NCBI GenBank assembly: GCA_963728145.1
Contig: CAVSJA010000002.1
Coordinates: 1,024,114 to 1,088,113 of the forward strand
Direction: 5' to 3'
Length of the DNA stretch: 64,000 nt
Source of the DNA: CAVSJA01 sp963728145
Lineage (GTDB): Bacteria; Bacteroidota; Bacteroidia; Chitinophagales; Chitinophagaceae
The position numbers and the translations under genes were made by a program. The notes beneath the pieces were generated by a model. That model ran no database searches. It was not told the origin of the DNA and saw only the letters and a program-made list of their open reading frames with translations. This document shows positions 35,064 through 44,450 of the stretch, one piece after another; positions within the stretch are counted from its first letter, which is position 1; every line of letters begins with the position of its first letter.

Positions 35064-36122
35064 CTAAGCTACCGTGACTCCTTTATCAAGATAAACGTCT
35101 TGTATCGCTTGAAGCATTTCAACTCCATCTTTATATGGTCTTTGAAATGCTTTGCGGCCGAGGATCAGTCCCATTCCGCCTGCGCGCTTGTTGATCACTG
35201 CTGTTTCAACTGAATCAGCAAGATCACTTGCGCCCTTGCTTTCTCCACCACTATTGATCAAACCAATTCTACCGGAATAGCAATTCAATACCTGGTAACG
35301 CGTGAGATCGATCGGGTGATCGGAAGTTAATTTCTCGTAAACCAATTTATGGGTCTTGCCATGTTTTGTTGCAAGATAACCCCCGTTATTAGTCGGAAGT
35401 TTTTGTTTGATGATATCTGCCTGAAGCGTAACACCAAGATGATTGGCCTGGCCGGTTAAGTCGGCAGATGTATGATAATCCACCCCATCCACTTTGAATC
35501 CATTGTTGCGCGTATAACACCAGAGAATGGTACACATTCCCAATTCATGTGCCAGTTCGAATGCTTCACCAACTTCTTTCAATTGTTTAGCGCTTTCTGC
35601 ACTACCCCAATAGATCGTTGCACCAACTCCAACAGCTCCCATATTCCACGCGCTCTTTACGGTACCAAACATCGTTTGATCGTAACGGTTGGGCAGGCTC
35701 AGGAATTCATTGTGATTGATCTTTACAATAAATGGAATGCGATGCGCATATTTCCGGCTCATCAATCCAAGCACGCCGAAAGTTGAAGCAACACCACTAC
35801 AACCGCCATCGATCGCGAGTTTAACGATATTCTCGGGATCAAAATAAATTGGATTTGGAGAGAACGCGCTTCCCGCACTATGTTCAATACCTTGGTCAAC
35901 CGGGAAGATGCTGCAGAATCCTGTATCTGCAAGGCGACCATGACTCAACAATTGCTGAAGACTTCTTAATGTCTGATTATTGCGATTGCTGTTTACAAAC
36001 TGCTCTTCCACATGAAAGGGGGAAGGAAGATGGATTTGTGATTTATCAATAGTCTTACACTCATGATTCAAAAGATAGTCGGCTCTATCGCCGAGAAGTT
36101 GAGCAATTCTTTTCGAAGCCAT
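35064..36122 (-). CDS. fbaB: Class I fructose-bisphosphate aldolase (DhnA type)
   Basis: A 352-residue glycolytic/gluconeogenic enzyme splitting fructose 1,6-bisphosphate. Seen: GFCSIFPVDQGIEHSAG, the IVKINHNEFL segment, GAVGVGATIYWGS, the C-terminal phosphate-binding AGGMGLILGRKAFQRPY, and Lys residues in the barrel able to form the Schiff base (YLATKHGKTHK). It belongs to the archaeal-type class I family rather than the metal-dependent class II. It is a lone gene flanked on both sides by inverted repeat structures. Confidence 0.9.
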   Translation of the reverse strand: MASKRIAQLLGDRADYLLNHECKTIDKSQIHLPSPFHVEEQFVNSNRNNQTLRSLQQLLSHGRLADTGFCSIFPVDQGIEHSAGSAFSPNPIYFDPENIVKLAIDGGCSGVASTFGVLGLMSRKYAHRIPFIVKINHNEFLSLPNRYDQTMFGTVKSAWNMGAVGVGATIYWGSAESAKQLKEVGEAFELAHELGMCTILWCYTRNNGFKVDGVDYHTSADLTGQANHLGVTLQADIIKQKLPTNNGGYLATKHGKTHKLVYEKLTSDHPIDLTRYQVLNCYSGRIGLINSGGESKGASDLADSVETAVINKRAGGMGLILGRKAFQRPYKDGVEMLQAIQDVYLDKGVTVA

Positions 36123-36200
36123 AGACAGGTGCTGGGTTTTGTTTCTTGATTTTTAGTGTTTGAATGCCAATCAATTATTGATTTAGCCCGGCAAAGATAA

Positions 36201-36279
36201 GGAGCAATGGGCAATAGACAATTGGCAATTGGCAATTGGGTAATTCGCTATTTTTTTATTGCCTATTGCCCATTGCTCC
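36201..36279. repeat. Heptamer-array hairpin (GCAATTG/GCAATGG words)
   Basis: GGAGCAATGGGCAATAG (36201-36217) pairs perfectly over 17 bp with 36263-36279. The loop carries more CAATTGG words and a T run on the plus strand. It ends one base before the stop codon of the minus-strand gene at 36280. Confidence 0.8.
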
Positions 36280-37383
36280 TTAATCTTCAAACTTCCCAAT
36301 CGTCTTCTTCACCATTTCAAGATTCTTTCTCAAACTATGTTTCAACTGAGTTTTCACAACGTCACCCATTGAATTGCATTTTTGAAAACCAGGATGATGG
36401 AAATAAGATGATAATTCCGTTCTCAATTGTTTGATTTTTTCGGGAGTGGAGATCTTATCCCGGCTCATGATGCTAAGGAGATCCATCAATCGGTACCTGG
36501 ATGCTGCAACGCGAAAAGCCATCATGGTTCTTTCTTCTGTTTGATATTGATCGATGGTTTGTTTGTTGAGATGTTTTATTGAAAGGTCTACAAAGGGGAA
36601 ATTCTCTTTAAAGAATTGAGGCAGATAAAGATTCTTTCTTCCTTCATAACTCTGCTGGTCGAAATCAATTGCACGAATGCGGTATTGGGAATCTTCGATA
36701 TCCGGTGTAATTACAATTACAAAATTATAGCTGCGCATATCTCCCAATAATCTTACGAAACAACGTTCGTTGAATTTTACAAACTCCTTTGCCAGGCGAA
36801 TCTTATTCAATTCCGGTTGGTGCATTTGATGCTTGATAAAGACATCTCCCGGAATACCCGCGATATGTTCTTCAACCAATGTGTTGTTTTGAGTAAGATA
36901 GGTGATACGATTTGGAGAAAGTAAATGTTCCAGTTCAAGTCCATATATCCTTGAAGCATCTGCGATCTTAATATAATAATGATCGTAGTTATCATTGAAC
37001 TTATTCACGATCCGGATGCGAAAGGGGTTTGAATTACCAAAACTGCAATAATCTATCCTTGCTACATCGAGTTGTTTGGTAAATGAAAGATCACCTTCGG
37101 TTTTCAGGATGGCATAGATCCTTAATAAGCCTTCTCTCAGGAATTCCAGTTCGCGCATATCAAACAAAACCGTTTCCCACAAAGTGTCTTTGCCGTGTTT
37201 GTCAAGGAGGGGAAGTGAATAAGTGAATCGAAGTAAATCCTGATAGGAGACCGGCAACTTCACTTCACGGCCATGGATTCGCAGATAATTTCGCAGTTTT
37301 TCATTTACCGGAAACATCGGCTTTTTCCGCGAAGGCTTATTCGGTTCATCTTCAGCCGCAGGGATATGATTGTGCAAACTCAT
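36280..37383 (-). CDS. Conserved-looking protein with kinase-like (APH/PKL-fold) motifs
   Basis: A 367-residue cytoplasmic protein with no signal peptide. I do not recognise a named family. Two short motifs resemble protein-kinase-like folds: VRLLGDMRSYNFVIVI (like the catalytic loop HGDxxxxN) and, about 20 residues later, YRIRAIDFDQQSYEG (like the metal-binding IDFD/E). The upstream TLVEEHIAGIPGDVFI could be the hinge. A glycine loop is not obvious. The N-terminus is basic and proline-rich. It starts 57 bp downstream of the receptor gene at 37441 on the same strand. A phosphotransferase role is an inference only. Confidence 0.6.
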   Translation of the reverse strand: MSLHNHIPAAEDEPNKPSRKKPMFPVNEKLRNYLRIHGREVKLPVSYQDLLRFTYSLPLLDKHGKDTLWETVLFDMRELEFLREGLLRIYAILKTEGDLSFTKQLDVARIDYCSFGNSNPFRIRIVNKFNDNYDHYYIKIADASRIYGLELEHLLSPNRITYLTQNNTLVEEHIAGIPGDVFIKHQMHQPELNKIRLAKEFVKFNERCFVRLLGDMRSYNFVIVITPDIEDSQYRIRAIDFDQQSYEGRKNLYLPQFFKENFPFVDLSIKHLNKQTIDQYQTEERTMMAFRVAASRYRLMDLLSIMSRDKISTPEKIKQLRTELSSYFHHPGFQKCNSMGDVVKTQLKHSLRKNLEMVKKTIGKFED

Positions 37384-37440
37384 CAGCTTGAAATTACAAA
37401 TAATACGGCCACGAGGTCCCCACTTTCGTGGGGATGACGG

Positions 37441-38242
37441 TTATGATTGAGAAGACAACTCAGCGGAGAAAACCCGTTCAAAATAGTCGGGGGCATAAAG
37501 TAGCCGGCTTCCATACCAGCTAAACATTTCTCCGTCGACAAGGATGATTTTCGTTTGAGGGAATTGAGGTTGAAGTTCTGCGATATGTTTTTCCTTGAAA
37601 GGAAATGGCTCAGAGGACAGTAAAAGAATTTCCGGAGCCAATTCTTCCAACTGTGAGATTGATACCGGCGGATATCTATCGAGGTTTCCGAAAACATTTT
37701 TCAAGTCCGCATCTCCTCATCATATCATGTATAAATGTGTCGCCACCTGCTGCCATATAAGGATCTCTCCAAATGAAGTAAGCAGTCCTTAAAGATTTTT
37801 CATGTCCGGGAAGAATGCGTTGAAAACGCCGGAGAATTTCTTCCACCAGTTCAATACCCTTATCCGGCTTGCCTGTAATGAGTCCCACCTGCGCAATCAT
37901 TTCGAAGGCTCCCTGCAGGTTCTTCACATCACTGATGTAAACTGGATAACGCATTGACAATTCCTCCACCTGTTCCTTCTCATTTTCTTCTTTGTTGGCG
38001 ATGATCAGGTCGGGCTTGAGCTCATGTACAGTATCCATTTTGATGGCCTTCGTGCCGCCAACTCTTGTCTTATTATGGAACCATTCTTGCGGATGTACGC
38101 AAAATTTGGTAATGCCAACGACCTCTTCGTTTAGCCCTAAGTGATATAATAGTTCTGTCTGGGAGGGGACCAGGGAGACAATGCGTTTTGGCCCGTAAGG
38201 ATAATCGAGAATCCTTCCCGTTTGGTCAGTTATCTGAGGCAT
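37441..38242 (-). pseudogene. Helical-backbone metal/cobalamin-binding protein, interrupted by one frameshift
   Basis: A protein of the TroA-like/BtuF family. The upstream frame (ATG at 38242 or 38290) reads KRIVSLVPSQTELLYHLGL, VVGITKFCVHP, HELKPDLIIANKEEN and ends in GLEKCFRKPR. The downstream frame reads NVFGNLDRYPPVSISQLEEL and SWYGSRLLYAPDYFERVF. They meet in an A5 run at about 37697-37701; with A4 the sequence reads GLENVFGNLD, as expected. So either a homopolymer error or a real lesion. There is no signal peptide, which is usual for the Bacteroidota cytosolic relatives annotated as cobalamin-binding or ABC substrate-binding proteins. Confidence 0.8.
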
Positions 38243-38967
38243 TAAATCTCTTTGAAAATGTTTAGAGCAATTCAGAAGATTGGTTTTCACCGCTGCTTCC
38301 TCCTGCTAAACCAAATTAGGGAATTTAGCAGGAGGGTATTGGAGTTTTTTGCAAGCGGTTTCTAACAGGACTTGGAACTAAATGGTCTTAACGGATGTTG
38401 GATCTCATGGTCATTCAAGGATACGTTCAACGGTTTTCTTTGGATATAGGAAGGTTAATGGTTAATCTAGGATACGATGCGGTTCTTAGGATAAGGACGG
38501 TTAACAACGGACCGGGATCTTAATGGTTTCAACTGGATAATGGAAAAAAGGAAGTTGACTGATACTGGATTTTTTGGATTTTCTTGGATATTGGTCTGCG
38601 GTCTTTTTTGGATATTGGATGGATTGATAATTAATATCAATCAACTTCTGATACAAATGTATATCCACAATCAAATGTTAACAAGAGCACAAATGCCTGA
38701 TTTAAATCGTATGGTATTTACGGCTAAAATGGGAAGAATACAAAGGGGGTAGTGGGTGAATCCTATGCGAGGCTCGTAATTGTACTAGGTTTTTGATCGG
38801 AAGAACAGAAGAACAGAAGAACAGAGGAACAGAAGAACAGAAGAACAGAGGAACAGAAGAACTGAGGAACAGAAGAACTGAGGAACAGAAGAACAGAAGA
38901 ATGATAGAATGTAGAAACCAGATCCGTCAGACAAACTTGCCTATTGCCAATTGCCTATTGCTTCTGC
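38243..38967. other. 725-bp gap with several degenerate word repeats
   Basis: No gene is convincing. 38375-38545 is rich in GGATA, GGTTAA and AACGG words without a fixed period; 38565-38630 repeats TTGGATATTGG; 38800-38905 is an octamer array; 38936-38962 repeats CTATTGC/CAATTGC words. The open frames here are translations of these repeats. Confidence 0.55.
38800..38905. repeat. 8-bp tandem repeat (GAACAGAA)
   Basis: About 12 copies with an 8-nt period. Variants GAACAGAG and GAACTGAG recur in a semi-regular pattern. The same word opens the dispersed blocks at 34577 and 46010. Confidence 0.85.
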
Positions 38968-40326
38968 TCAATTCCCCATGGCCTGAATGAGATCATACTT
39001 CGTAACAATGTGGTAATTCCCTAATTCGTCCTTGGCAAGGACGGCGCCATTTTCTCTATTAATAAGGGAACTCAATCGCTCAACGGGAGTTTCAAAGTCT
39101 ACAAGAGGATAGGCGGGTTCGAGTACTTCCTGAACAGTGGTTGATTTGATATCGAGGCCGTTCAGCATTTTATTGAATAGTCCGCTTTCACTGATCGAGC
39201 CCTCGATGCCGCTTCCATTCGATACAGGAATATTTTCAATATTGTATTTCTTCATTAAAGCGATCGCTTCGACGACAGTATGCTGTGGCTCGACCGTTAT
39301 CAGTTTTACCTTACCGCGACTATTGATGATATCCTTGAATGTTTTTACATCGAGGAATCCTCTTTCGATCATCCACTGATCATTGTAGATCTTAGCGACA
39401 TACCGGCTTCCATGATCGTGGAAAATGCAAACGACCAGGTCGCCTTTTTTCAAGCGGTCCTTCAATTGCATCAGGCCTTGAATACAACTGCCTGCGCTAT
39501 ATCCACAGAATAGTCCTTCATCTTTGGCTAATTTTCTTGCCATCACTGCGCCATCCTTATCCGTTACCTGCTCAAAATGATCAATCACGCTCATATCATA
39601 ATTCTCAGGAACAAAATCTTCACCGAATCCTTCACTGATGTAAGGATGAACCTGGTTCATATCTACTTCACCTGTGCGGAAGTATTTTGTCAATAGGGAA
39701 CCATACACGTCGATCGCCCATACCTGGATATTCGGATTCTTTTCCTTTAAATACATAGCAACCCCGGTGACGGTTCCGCCAGTACCAGCAGTACAAACAA
39801 GGTGTGTAATCTTTCCATCCGTTTGCTTCCAAATTTCCGGCCCGGTTGTTTCATAATGTGCCATTCGGTTGGCCAGGTTATCGTATTGATTACAATGAAA
39901 TGAATTTGGGATCTCTTTTGCCAGGCGTCGCGCCACAGAATAATAACTCCTGGGATCATCTGGTTCAACATTTGTGGGACAAACGATCACCTCCGCACCT
40001 ACGGCTTTCAGGATATCACTCTTCTCTTTCGATTGTTTATCCGTTGTGGTGAAAATGCATTTGTAACCTTTCACGCAAGCCGCAAGCGCGAGACCCATAC
40101 CGGTATTACCGGATGTACATTCAATGATCGTACCTCCCGGTCTCAGTTTTCCTTCCTTTTCGGCAACCTCGATCATCTTTAAAGCCATCCGGTCTTTTAT
40201 CGAGTTACCAGGGTTGAAATAATCCACTTTCGCTGCAACCGGGCATGGAAAATCTTTCGTGATCTTATTCAATCGGATAAGGGGAGTATTCCCTATGGTT
40301 TCGAGGATGTTATTCTTAATGTCCAT
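38968..40326 (-). CDS. PLP-dependent cystathionine beta-synthase / cysteine synthase with CBS domain pair
   Basis: A 452-residue enzyme of PLP fold type II. Seen: ETIGNTPLIRLNKI, the PLP lysine in NPGNSIKDRMAL (about residue 44), ECTSGNTGMGLALAA and TAGTGGTVTGVA for phosphate binding. From about residue 335 two CBS domains follow (TVVEAIALMKKYNIENIPVS, LSSLINRENGAVLA), which usually sense adenosyl compounds. Length and architecture match cystathionine beta-synthase, which joins serine and homocysteine, but sequence alone does not exclude cysteine synthase activity. The gene is monocistronic. Confidence 0.9.
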   Translation of the reverse strand: MDIKNNILETIGNTPLIRLNKITKDFPCPVAAKVDYFNPGNSIKDRMALKMIEVAEKEGKLRPGGTIIECTSGNTGMGLALAACVKGYKCIFTTTDKQSKEKSDILKAVGAEVIVCPTNVEPDDPRSYYSVARRLAKEIPNSFHCNQYDNLANRMAHYETTGPEIWKQTDGKITHLVCTAGTGGTVTGVAMYLKEKNPNIQVWAIDVYGSLLTKYFRTGEVDMNQVHPYISEGFGEDFVPENYDMSVIDHFEQVTDKDGAVMARKLAKDEGLFCGYSAGSCIQGLMQLKDRLKKGDLVVCIFHDHGSRYVAKIYNDQWMIERGFLDVKTFKDIINSRGKVKLITVEPQHTVVEAIALMKKYNIENIPVSNGSGIEGSISESGLFNKMLNGLDIKSTTVQEVLEPAYPLVDFETPVERLSSLINRENGAVLAKDELGNYHIVTKYDLIQAMGN

Positions 40327-40352
40327 GATGAATTATTCTCTATTACAAAGGT

Positions 40353-40470
40353 ACTGGGAGTAATTGGGAATTGGGTATTTGGACTTGGGCTTTAGACCTA
40401 AATGTTTTTATAAAATTTATCATTCCCTAATTACTAAATCCCAATTCCAAATTCCCGATTCCAAATTCCT
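40353..40470. repeat. Degenerate word hairpin (AATTGGG/TTTGGGA type)
   Basis: AATTGGGAATTGGG-type words at 40353-40392 face CCCAATTCCAAATTCCC words at 40440-40470. The arms pair imperfectly. It lies between divergent genes. Confidence 0.5.
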
Positions 40471-40475
40471 CACAG

Positions 40476-40483
40476 TAAATTTG
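40476..40483 (+). promoter_or_regulatory. Candidate -7 box for the hydrolase at 40512
   Basis: TAAATTTG matches TAnnTTTG, 28 bp upstream of the start codon. The -33 region is filled by the degenerate repeat, and no TTTG is visible at the right distance. Confidence 0.35.
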
Positions 40484-40511
40484 TACAAATCTGTTACCAT
40501 TTCTTCATATT

Positions 40512-41165
40512 ATGAGAGCCTATTTCATAAGCGGTTTAGCCGCAGACTCGAGAGTATTCAAACATATTCATTTGCCGGAAGGCTTTGAAATGATTTTCCT
40601 GGATTGGATCAAGCCGGATAAGAATGAATCCCTGAGAGACTATTCTTTACGATTGGGAAATAAAATTGATCAGAACGGACCATTTGTTTTGATTGGCTTA
40701 TCGATGGGCGGAATGATTGCTATTGAAATTGCAAAAGCCTGTTCACCTTTAAAGACTATTTTGATCTCAAGCATCCCGGATTCAAGACAATTACCGCCTT
40801 ATTTTAAGTTTGCCGGAAAAATCGGGCTTCATCATCTTTTGCCTGTTATACTATTAAAGACTGCTGCGAAAGCGAAAAGATTGTTTACCTCGGAATCTGA
40901 TGAAGACAAGAAACTCATTCGTCAGCTCATCCAGGAAAGCGATAGTCAATTTGTGAGTTGGGCAGTGGATGCGATCCTGAAATGGCAAACCGAAGAAGAA
41001 GCACCGAATTGCATTCATATACATGGCAGCAAGGATGAATTACTTCCCTTACGTTATACCAAACCTACCCATATAGTAAAAAAAGCCGGCCATATGATGG
41101 TTATGGATCGGGCTAATGAGATTAATTCAATCCTTGAGCAGGAATTGTGCTTGTTACGAGGTTAA
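40512..41165 (+). CDS. Small cytoplasmic alpha/beta hydrolase
   Basis: A 217-residue hydrolase without a signal peptide. It has the oxyanion-type start YFISGLAADSRVF, the nucleophile elbow IGLSMGGMIA (Ser at about residue 74), an Asp in HGSKDELLPL and a catalytic His in KKAGHMMVMDR. The compact form with a minimal lid fits general carboxylesterase or thioesterase-like members. The substrate is unknown. It lies upstream of tex with a 155-bp gap holding a hairpin of 9-mer repeats, so it is probably a separate transcript. Confidence 0.83.
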   Translation: MRAYFISGLAADSRVFKHIHLPEGFEMIFLDWIKPDKNESLRDYSLRLGNKIDQNGPFVLIGLSMGGMIAIEIAKACSPLKTILISSIPDSRQLPPYFKFAGKIGLHHLLPVILLKTAAKAKRLFTSESDEDKKLIRQLIQESDSQFVSWAVDAILKWQTEEEAPNCIHIHGSKDELLPLRYTKPTHIVKKAGHMMVMDRANEINSILEQELCLLRG

Positions 41166-41275
41166 CAAGGTTGACAGGGTTGACAGGGTTGACAAGGAAT
41201 TCCCTCATTAGCTTTTCAACCTTACTTTTATATCAACTTTATCAACCTTATCAACCCTGTCAACCTTCTCAACCC
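41163..41275. repeat. Inverted 9-bp repeats (GGTTGACAG words)
   Basis: Three to four TTGACAGGG-type units at 41163-41195 face TCAACCTTA/TCAACCCTG units at 41232-41275, forming a long imperfect hairpin downstream of the hydrolase gene. Confidence 0.75.
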
Positions 41276-41320
41276 GCATTCCCGTAAATTTGCCTCCCAC
41301 TTAAATTTTGTGAGAGCGAG

Positions 41321-43570
41321 ATGGAACTAAAGTATATCCAAAAAATAACCCAGGATCTTTCTTTATCAATTAAACAGGTCAATAGCGTTCATGACCTGCA
41401 TGAACAGGGTGCAACTATACCTTTCATGGCGCGATACCGGAAAGAAGCTACTGGCAATATGGATGAAGTGCAGATCGGGAAGGTGATTGAATCAATCAAT
41501 TATTTTTCTGAGCTGGAAAAGAGAAAGGAAACAGTTATCAAAACGATTGAAGCTGCGGGAAAACTTACACCTGAATTGAAGAAACGAATTGAGGATTGCC
41601 TCGATGCAGTGGTGCTGGAAGATATCTATCTTCCTTTCAAACCAAAAAGAAAAACGCGGGCCACGCAGGCGATTGAAAAAGGATTGGAACCTCTCGCGAA
41701 AATGATTTTCGATCAGGGCAATCAAAATCCAAGATTGGAAGCCGAAAAATTCGTCAATGAAAATGTAAAAGATGTTGATGAAGCCCTTCAGGGTGCAAGA
41801 GATATTATTGCTGAGTGGATCAGTGAAAATGAAAAGTGCCGCAATTGCATTCGCCAATTATTCAACCAGCAAGCTTTGTTGGTATCGCGGGTATTGAAAA
41901 CAAAGAAGGAAGATGAAGCCGCGCAGAAATACAGGGATTATTTTGAATTCAGTGAGCCACTTGCCAAAAGTCCTTCACATCGGATACTTGCAATTCGCCG
42001 GGGAGAGAAAGAGGGTTACCTGGCGATGGATATTACAATAGGCAAAGAACCGGCAGTGGATGAGTTGAATCGGATTCTTCTAAAAAATTCAAACCCCAAT
42101 TCGAACGAGGTAAAGCTCGCCATTGAAGATTCTTTCGATCGTTTGCTGAAGCCTTCGATAGAAAATGAATATCGTCTATTAAGTAAGAATAGTGCAGATG
42201 AAGAAGCCATCCAGGTTTTTACCGAGAACCTGCGGCAATTATTACTTGCATCCCCATTGGGATCGAAGCGAGTGCTTGCAATTGATCCTGGATTTCGGAC
42301 CGGATGTAAGCTTGCATGCCTGGATGCACAGGGAAATTTTTTATATCATACTCCGATCTATCCTCATTCTCCACAACAGGAAGTTGATAAGAGCACTGTT
42401 GTTTTGAAGGAACTCGTGAAGCGTTTCGAAATTGAATCTATCGCAATTGGTAATGGAACTGCTGGTCGGGAAACAGAACAATTGGTGAGAAGCATTGATT
42501 TTGGAAAACCAATAAGCATTTTCCAGGTAAGTGAAAGCGGAGCATCAATTTATTCGGCATCCGAAACTGCAAGGGAAGAATTTCCTGATGAAGACGTAAC
42601 TGTAAGAGGCGCCATAAGTATTGGAAGGCGATTATTGGACCCTTTAAGTGAATTGGTAAAGATCGACCCAAAATCTATTGGAGTTGGACAATACCAACAT
42701 GATGTGAATCAAACCCGGTTAAAAGAAGCATTGGATAGGGTAGTGGAGAGCGCAGTTAATTTTGTCGGCGTGGATGTAAACACAGCTTCCCGTCATTTAT
42801 TATTGTATGTATCAGGATTGAATAATACACTTGCAAAAAATATTATTGAGTACCGTGCAAAGAATGGCCCCTTCAAATCAAGGACTGAATTAAAGAAGGT
42901 GGAGAAGATGGGTCCAAAGTCATTTGAACAGTGTGCAGGATTCCTAAGAATTCCACACGCTAAGCATCCGCTGGATAATTCAGCCGTGCATCCTGAAGCC
43001 TATGGTGTCGTTGAACAAATGGCAAAGGATTTGAAATCGAGCCTTGAAGAATTGATCGCAAAGCCTGAATTGAGAAAACAAATCGATCGCAAAAAATATA
43101 TAAGCGAATCGATTGGAGAATTTACGCTCGAAGACATTTTTAAAGAACTCGAAAAACCAGGACGCGATCCGCGGAGCATTATTGAAGAATTTCATTTTGA
43201 CGAAACCATCCGCAGCATTGAAGATGTAAAACAAGGCATGCGGGTTCCCGGAATCGTAACGAATATCACCAACTTCGGTGCATTCGTCGATATCGGCGTA
43301 AAGCAGGACGGACTCGTACATATTTCTCAACTCAGCAATACATTCGTTTCTGATCCAAATACCGTTGTTAAGCTTCAACAAAAAGTAATGGTTACGGTAA
43401 CGGAAGTTGATGTGGCAAGAAAGAGAATTGGATTATCGATGAAAGATGAAAAAGCACCGCCTCCCTCAAAGCAAGAAAAGAAACCAGGCAAACCAATAGT
43501 GCAAAAAGAAGTGAAGCTTGATGCGTTTCAGGCGAAGCTTGCGGAGCTGAAGAAGAAGTTTAAGGAGTAG
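41321..43570 (+). CDS. tex: Tex-family RNA-binding transcription accessory protein
   Basis: A 749-residue protein. Order: N-terminal helical Tex domain (VHDLHEQGATIPFMARYRKEATGN in pieces), YqgF/RNase H-like domain (VLAIDPGFRTGCKLACLD, about residue 325), helix-hairpin-helix repeats (GLNNTLAKNIIEYRAKNGPF, GFLRIPHAKHPLDNSAVHPE) and a C-terminal S1 domain (GMRVPGIVTNITNFGAFVDI). Tex binds nucleic acid and is linked to transcription and RNA stability. The usual length is 720-780. The C-terminal tail is lysine-rich. Downstream lies a heptamer hairpin. Confidence 0.95.
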   Translation: MELKYIQKITQDLSLSIKQVNSVHDLHEQGATIPFMARYRKEATGNMDEVQIGKVIESINYFSELEKRKETVIKTIEAAGKLTPELKKRIEDCLDAVVLEDIYLPFKPKRKTRATQAIEKGLEPLAKMIFDQGNQNPRLEAEKFVNENVKDVDEALQGARDIIAEWISENEKCRNCIRQLFNQQALLVSRVLKTKKEDEAAQKYRDYFEFSEPLAKSPSHRILAIRRGEKEGYLAMDITIGKEPAVDELNRILLKNSNPNSNEVKLAIEDSFDRLLKPSIENEYRLLSKNSADEEAIQVFTENLRQLLLASPLGSKRVLAIDPGFRTGCKLACLDAQGNFLYHTPIYPHSPQQEVDKSTVVLKELVKRFEIESIAIGNGTAGRETEQLVRSIDFGKPISIFQVSESGASIYSASETAREEFPDEDVTVRGAISIGRRLLDPLSELVKIDPKSIGVGQYQHDVNQTRLKEALDRVVESAVNFVGVDVNTASRHLLLYVSGLNNTLAKNIIEYRAKNGPFKSRTELKKVEKMGPKSFEQCAGFLRIPHAKHPLDNSAVHPEAYGVVEQMAKDLKSSLEELIAKPELRKQIDRKKYISESIGEFTLEDIFKELEKPGRDPRSIIEEFHFDETIRSIEDVKQGMRVPGIVTNITNFGAFVDIGVKQDGLVHISQLSNTFVSDPNTVVKLQQKVMVTVTEVDVARKRIGLSMKDEKAPPPSKQEKKPGKPIVQKEVKLDAFQAKLAELKKKFKE

Positions 43571-43727
43571 TGAATGGTGAATGGTGAATGGTGAATGGTG
43601 AATGGTGAATGGTGAATGGTGAATGGTGAATGGTGAGTAGTTTGCAAGATAACAAGAAAGTAAACGCAAATTTTTTTAATTGACTATTCACAATTGACTA
43701 TTCACTATTCACCATTGCCCATTCACC
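43570..43727. repeat. Heptamer-array hairpin (GTGAATG words)
   Basis: About nine near-perfect GGTGAAT units start at the tex stop codon (43570-43637). The facing array 43679-43727 consists of ATTCACA, ATTGACT, ATTCACC and ATTGCCC, a degenerate reverse complement. Confidence 0.85.
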
Positions 43728-43813
43728 AAAAAACTGCCCCACTGATGAATCAGCAGGGCATACCGGACCTGGTGATAATGAAAATCACCAAGCATCTTTA
43801 TAGAAAGGTTAGT

Positions 43814-44332
43814 CTATCGAGGATTGGTTTCCTGTAATTTTCTTTTCTTTTTTCCCAGGTACATATCGAGTAGCATCAATCCCAACACTGCATTAATCAT
43901 CATGAAGATATTCGTATAAGTATTATTGAAGAATTTACTCCAATCGATTTGGCTAAAATCTATCGCATAAGTATTTGAACCGGGTGCAGTCCAGTTCACC
44001 TGTCCGAAGCCATACACGAAGAAACCGACGATCATCGTGATGAAGAAGAGGCCAATGCCCCAGATGATCTTTTTGTTGATATAGTTCTTGGCAGCAGGTG
44101 CGATCTGGAATTTGCCGATCTCGTCCATTACATTCTGAGTAAAACGCATGGAAGGTTCATCCAGCTCAAGATTGTTATTCAACAGGTCATGCACCTCGAG
44201 CAATTCACGGTATTTATCTTTCCATTCCGCATTGGTAGCAACCAACTGCGCAATGAAAGACTTTTCTTCTTCACTGACAGTGCCGTCAATGTAGTTCCAC
44301 AGTTGTTCTTCCATATTAATTTGCGTGTTCAT
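43814..44332 (-). CDS. Probable anti-sigma factor, membrane-bound
   Basis: A 172-residue protein encoded directly downstream of a sigma factor gene on the same strand (118 bp apart). The N-terminal 80 residues (EEQLWNYIDGTVSEEEKSFIAQ) resemble anti-sigma domains in fold order but lack the HxxxCxxC zinc site. Two membrane segments follow (IIWGIGLFFITMIVGFFVYGF and IFMMINAVLGLMLLDMYLG). By position and shape it should hold the sigma factor at the inner membrane until a signal releases it. The start could be at either of two ATGs (44332 or 44314). Confidence 0.75.
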   Translation of the reverse strand: MNTQINMEEQLWNYIDGTVSEEEKSFIAQLVATNAEWKDKYRELLEVHDLLNNNLELDEPSMRFTQNVMDEIGKFQIAPAAKNYINKKIIWGIGLFFITMIVGFFVYGFGQVNWTAPGSNTYAIDFSQIDWSKFFNNTYTNIFMMINAVLGLMLLDMYLGKKKRKLQETNPR

Positions 44333-44450
44333 AAATTCCTCCTTTTTCCAGGTTTGAAGTTTCTGTCAGGACAAGGTTGAAAACCCTGTCAAATGATTTA
44401 TAATTAGTAAAGATCTAATCTGGGTTTTCAACCCCTGTCTTACAGGGTTT
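44333..44450. repeat. Palindromic GGGTTTTCAACCC repeats between sigma and anti-sigma genes
   Basis: GGTTGAAAACC (about 44375) and two GGGTTTTCAACCC copies (about 44423 and 44446) occur in 118 bp. A related hairpin is at 21453-21467. The last copy overlaps the end of the sigma gene. Confidence 0.6.

Noticed and set aside
38540..38752. 70-codon ORF in the 725-bp gap
   Set aside because: It translates TTGGATATTGG-type word repeats and has no family features.
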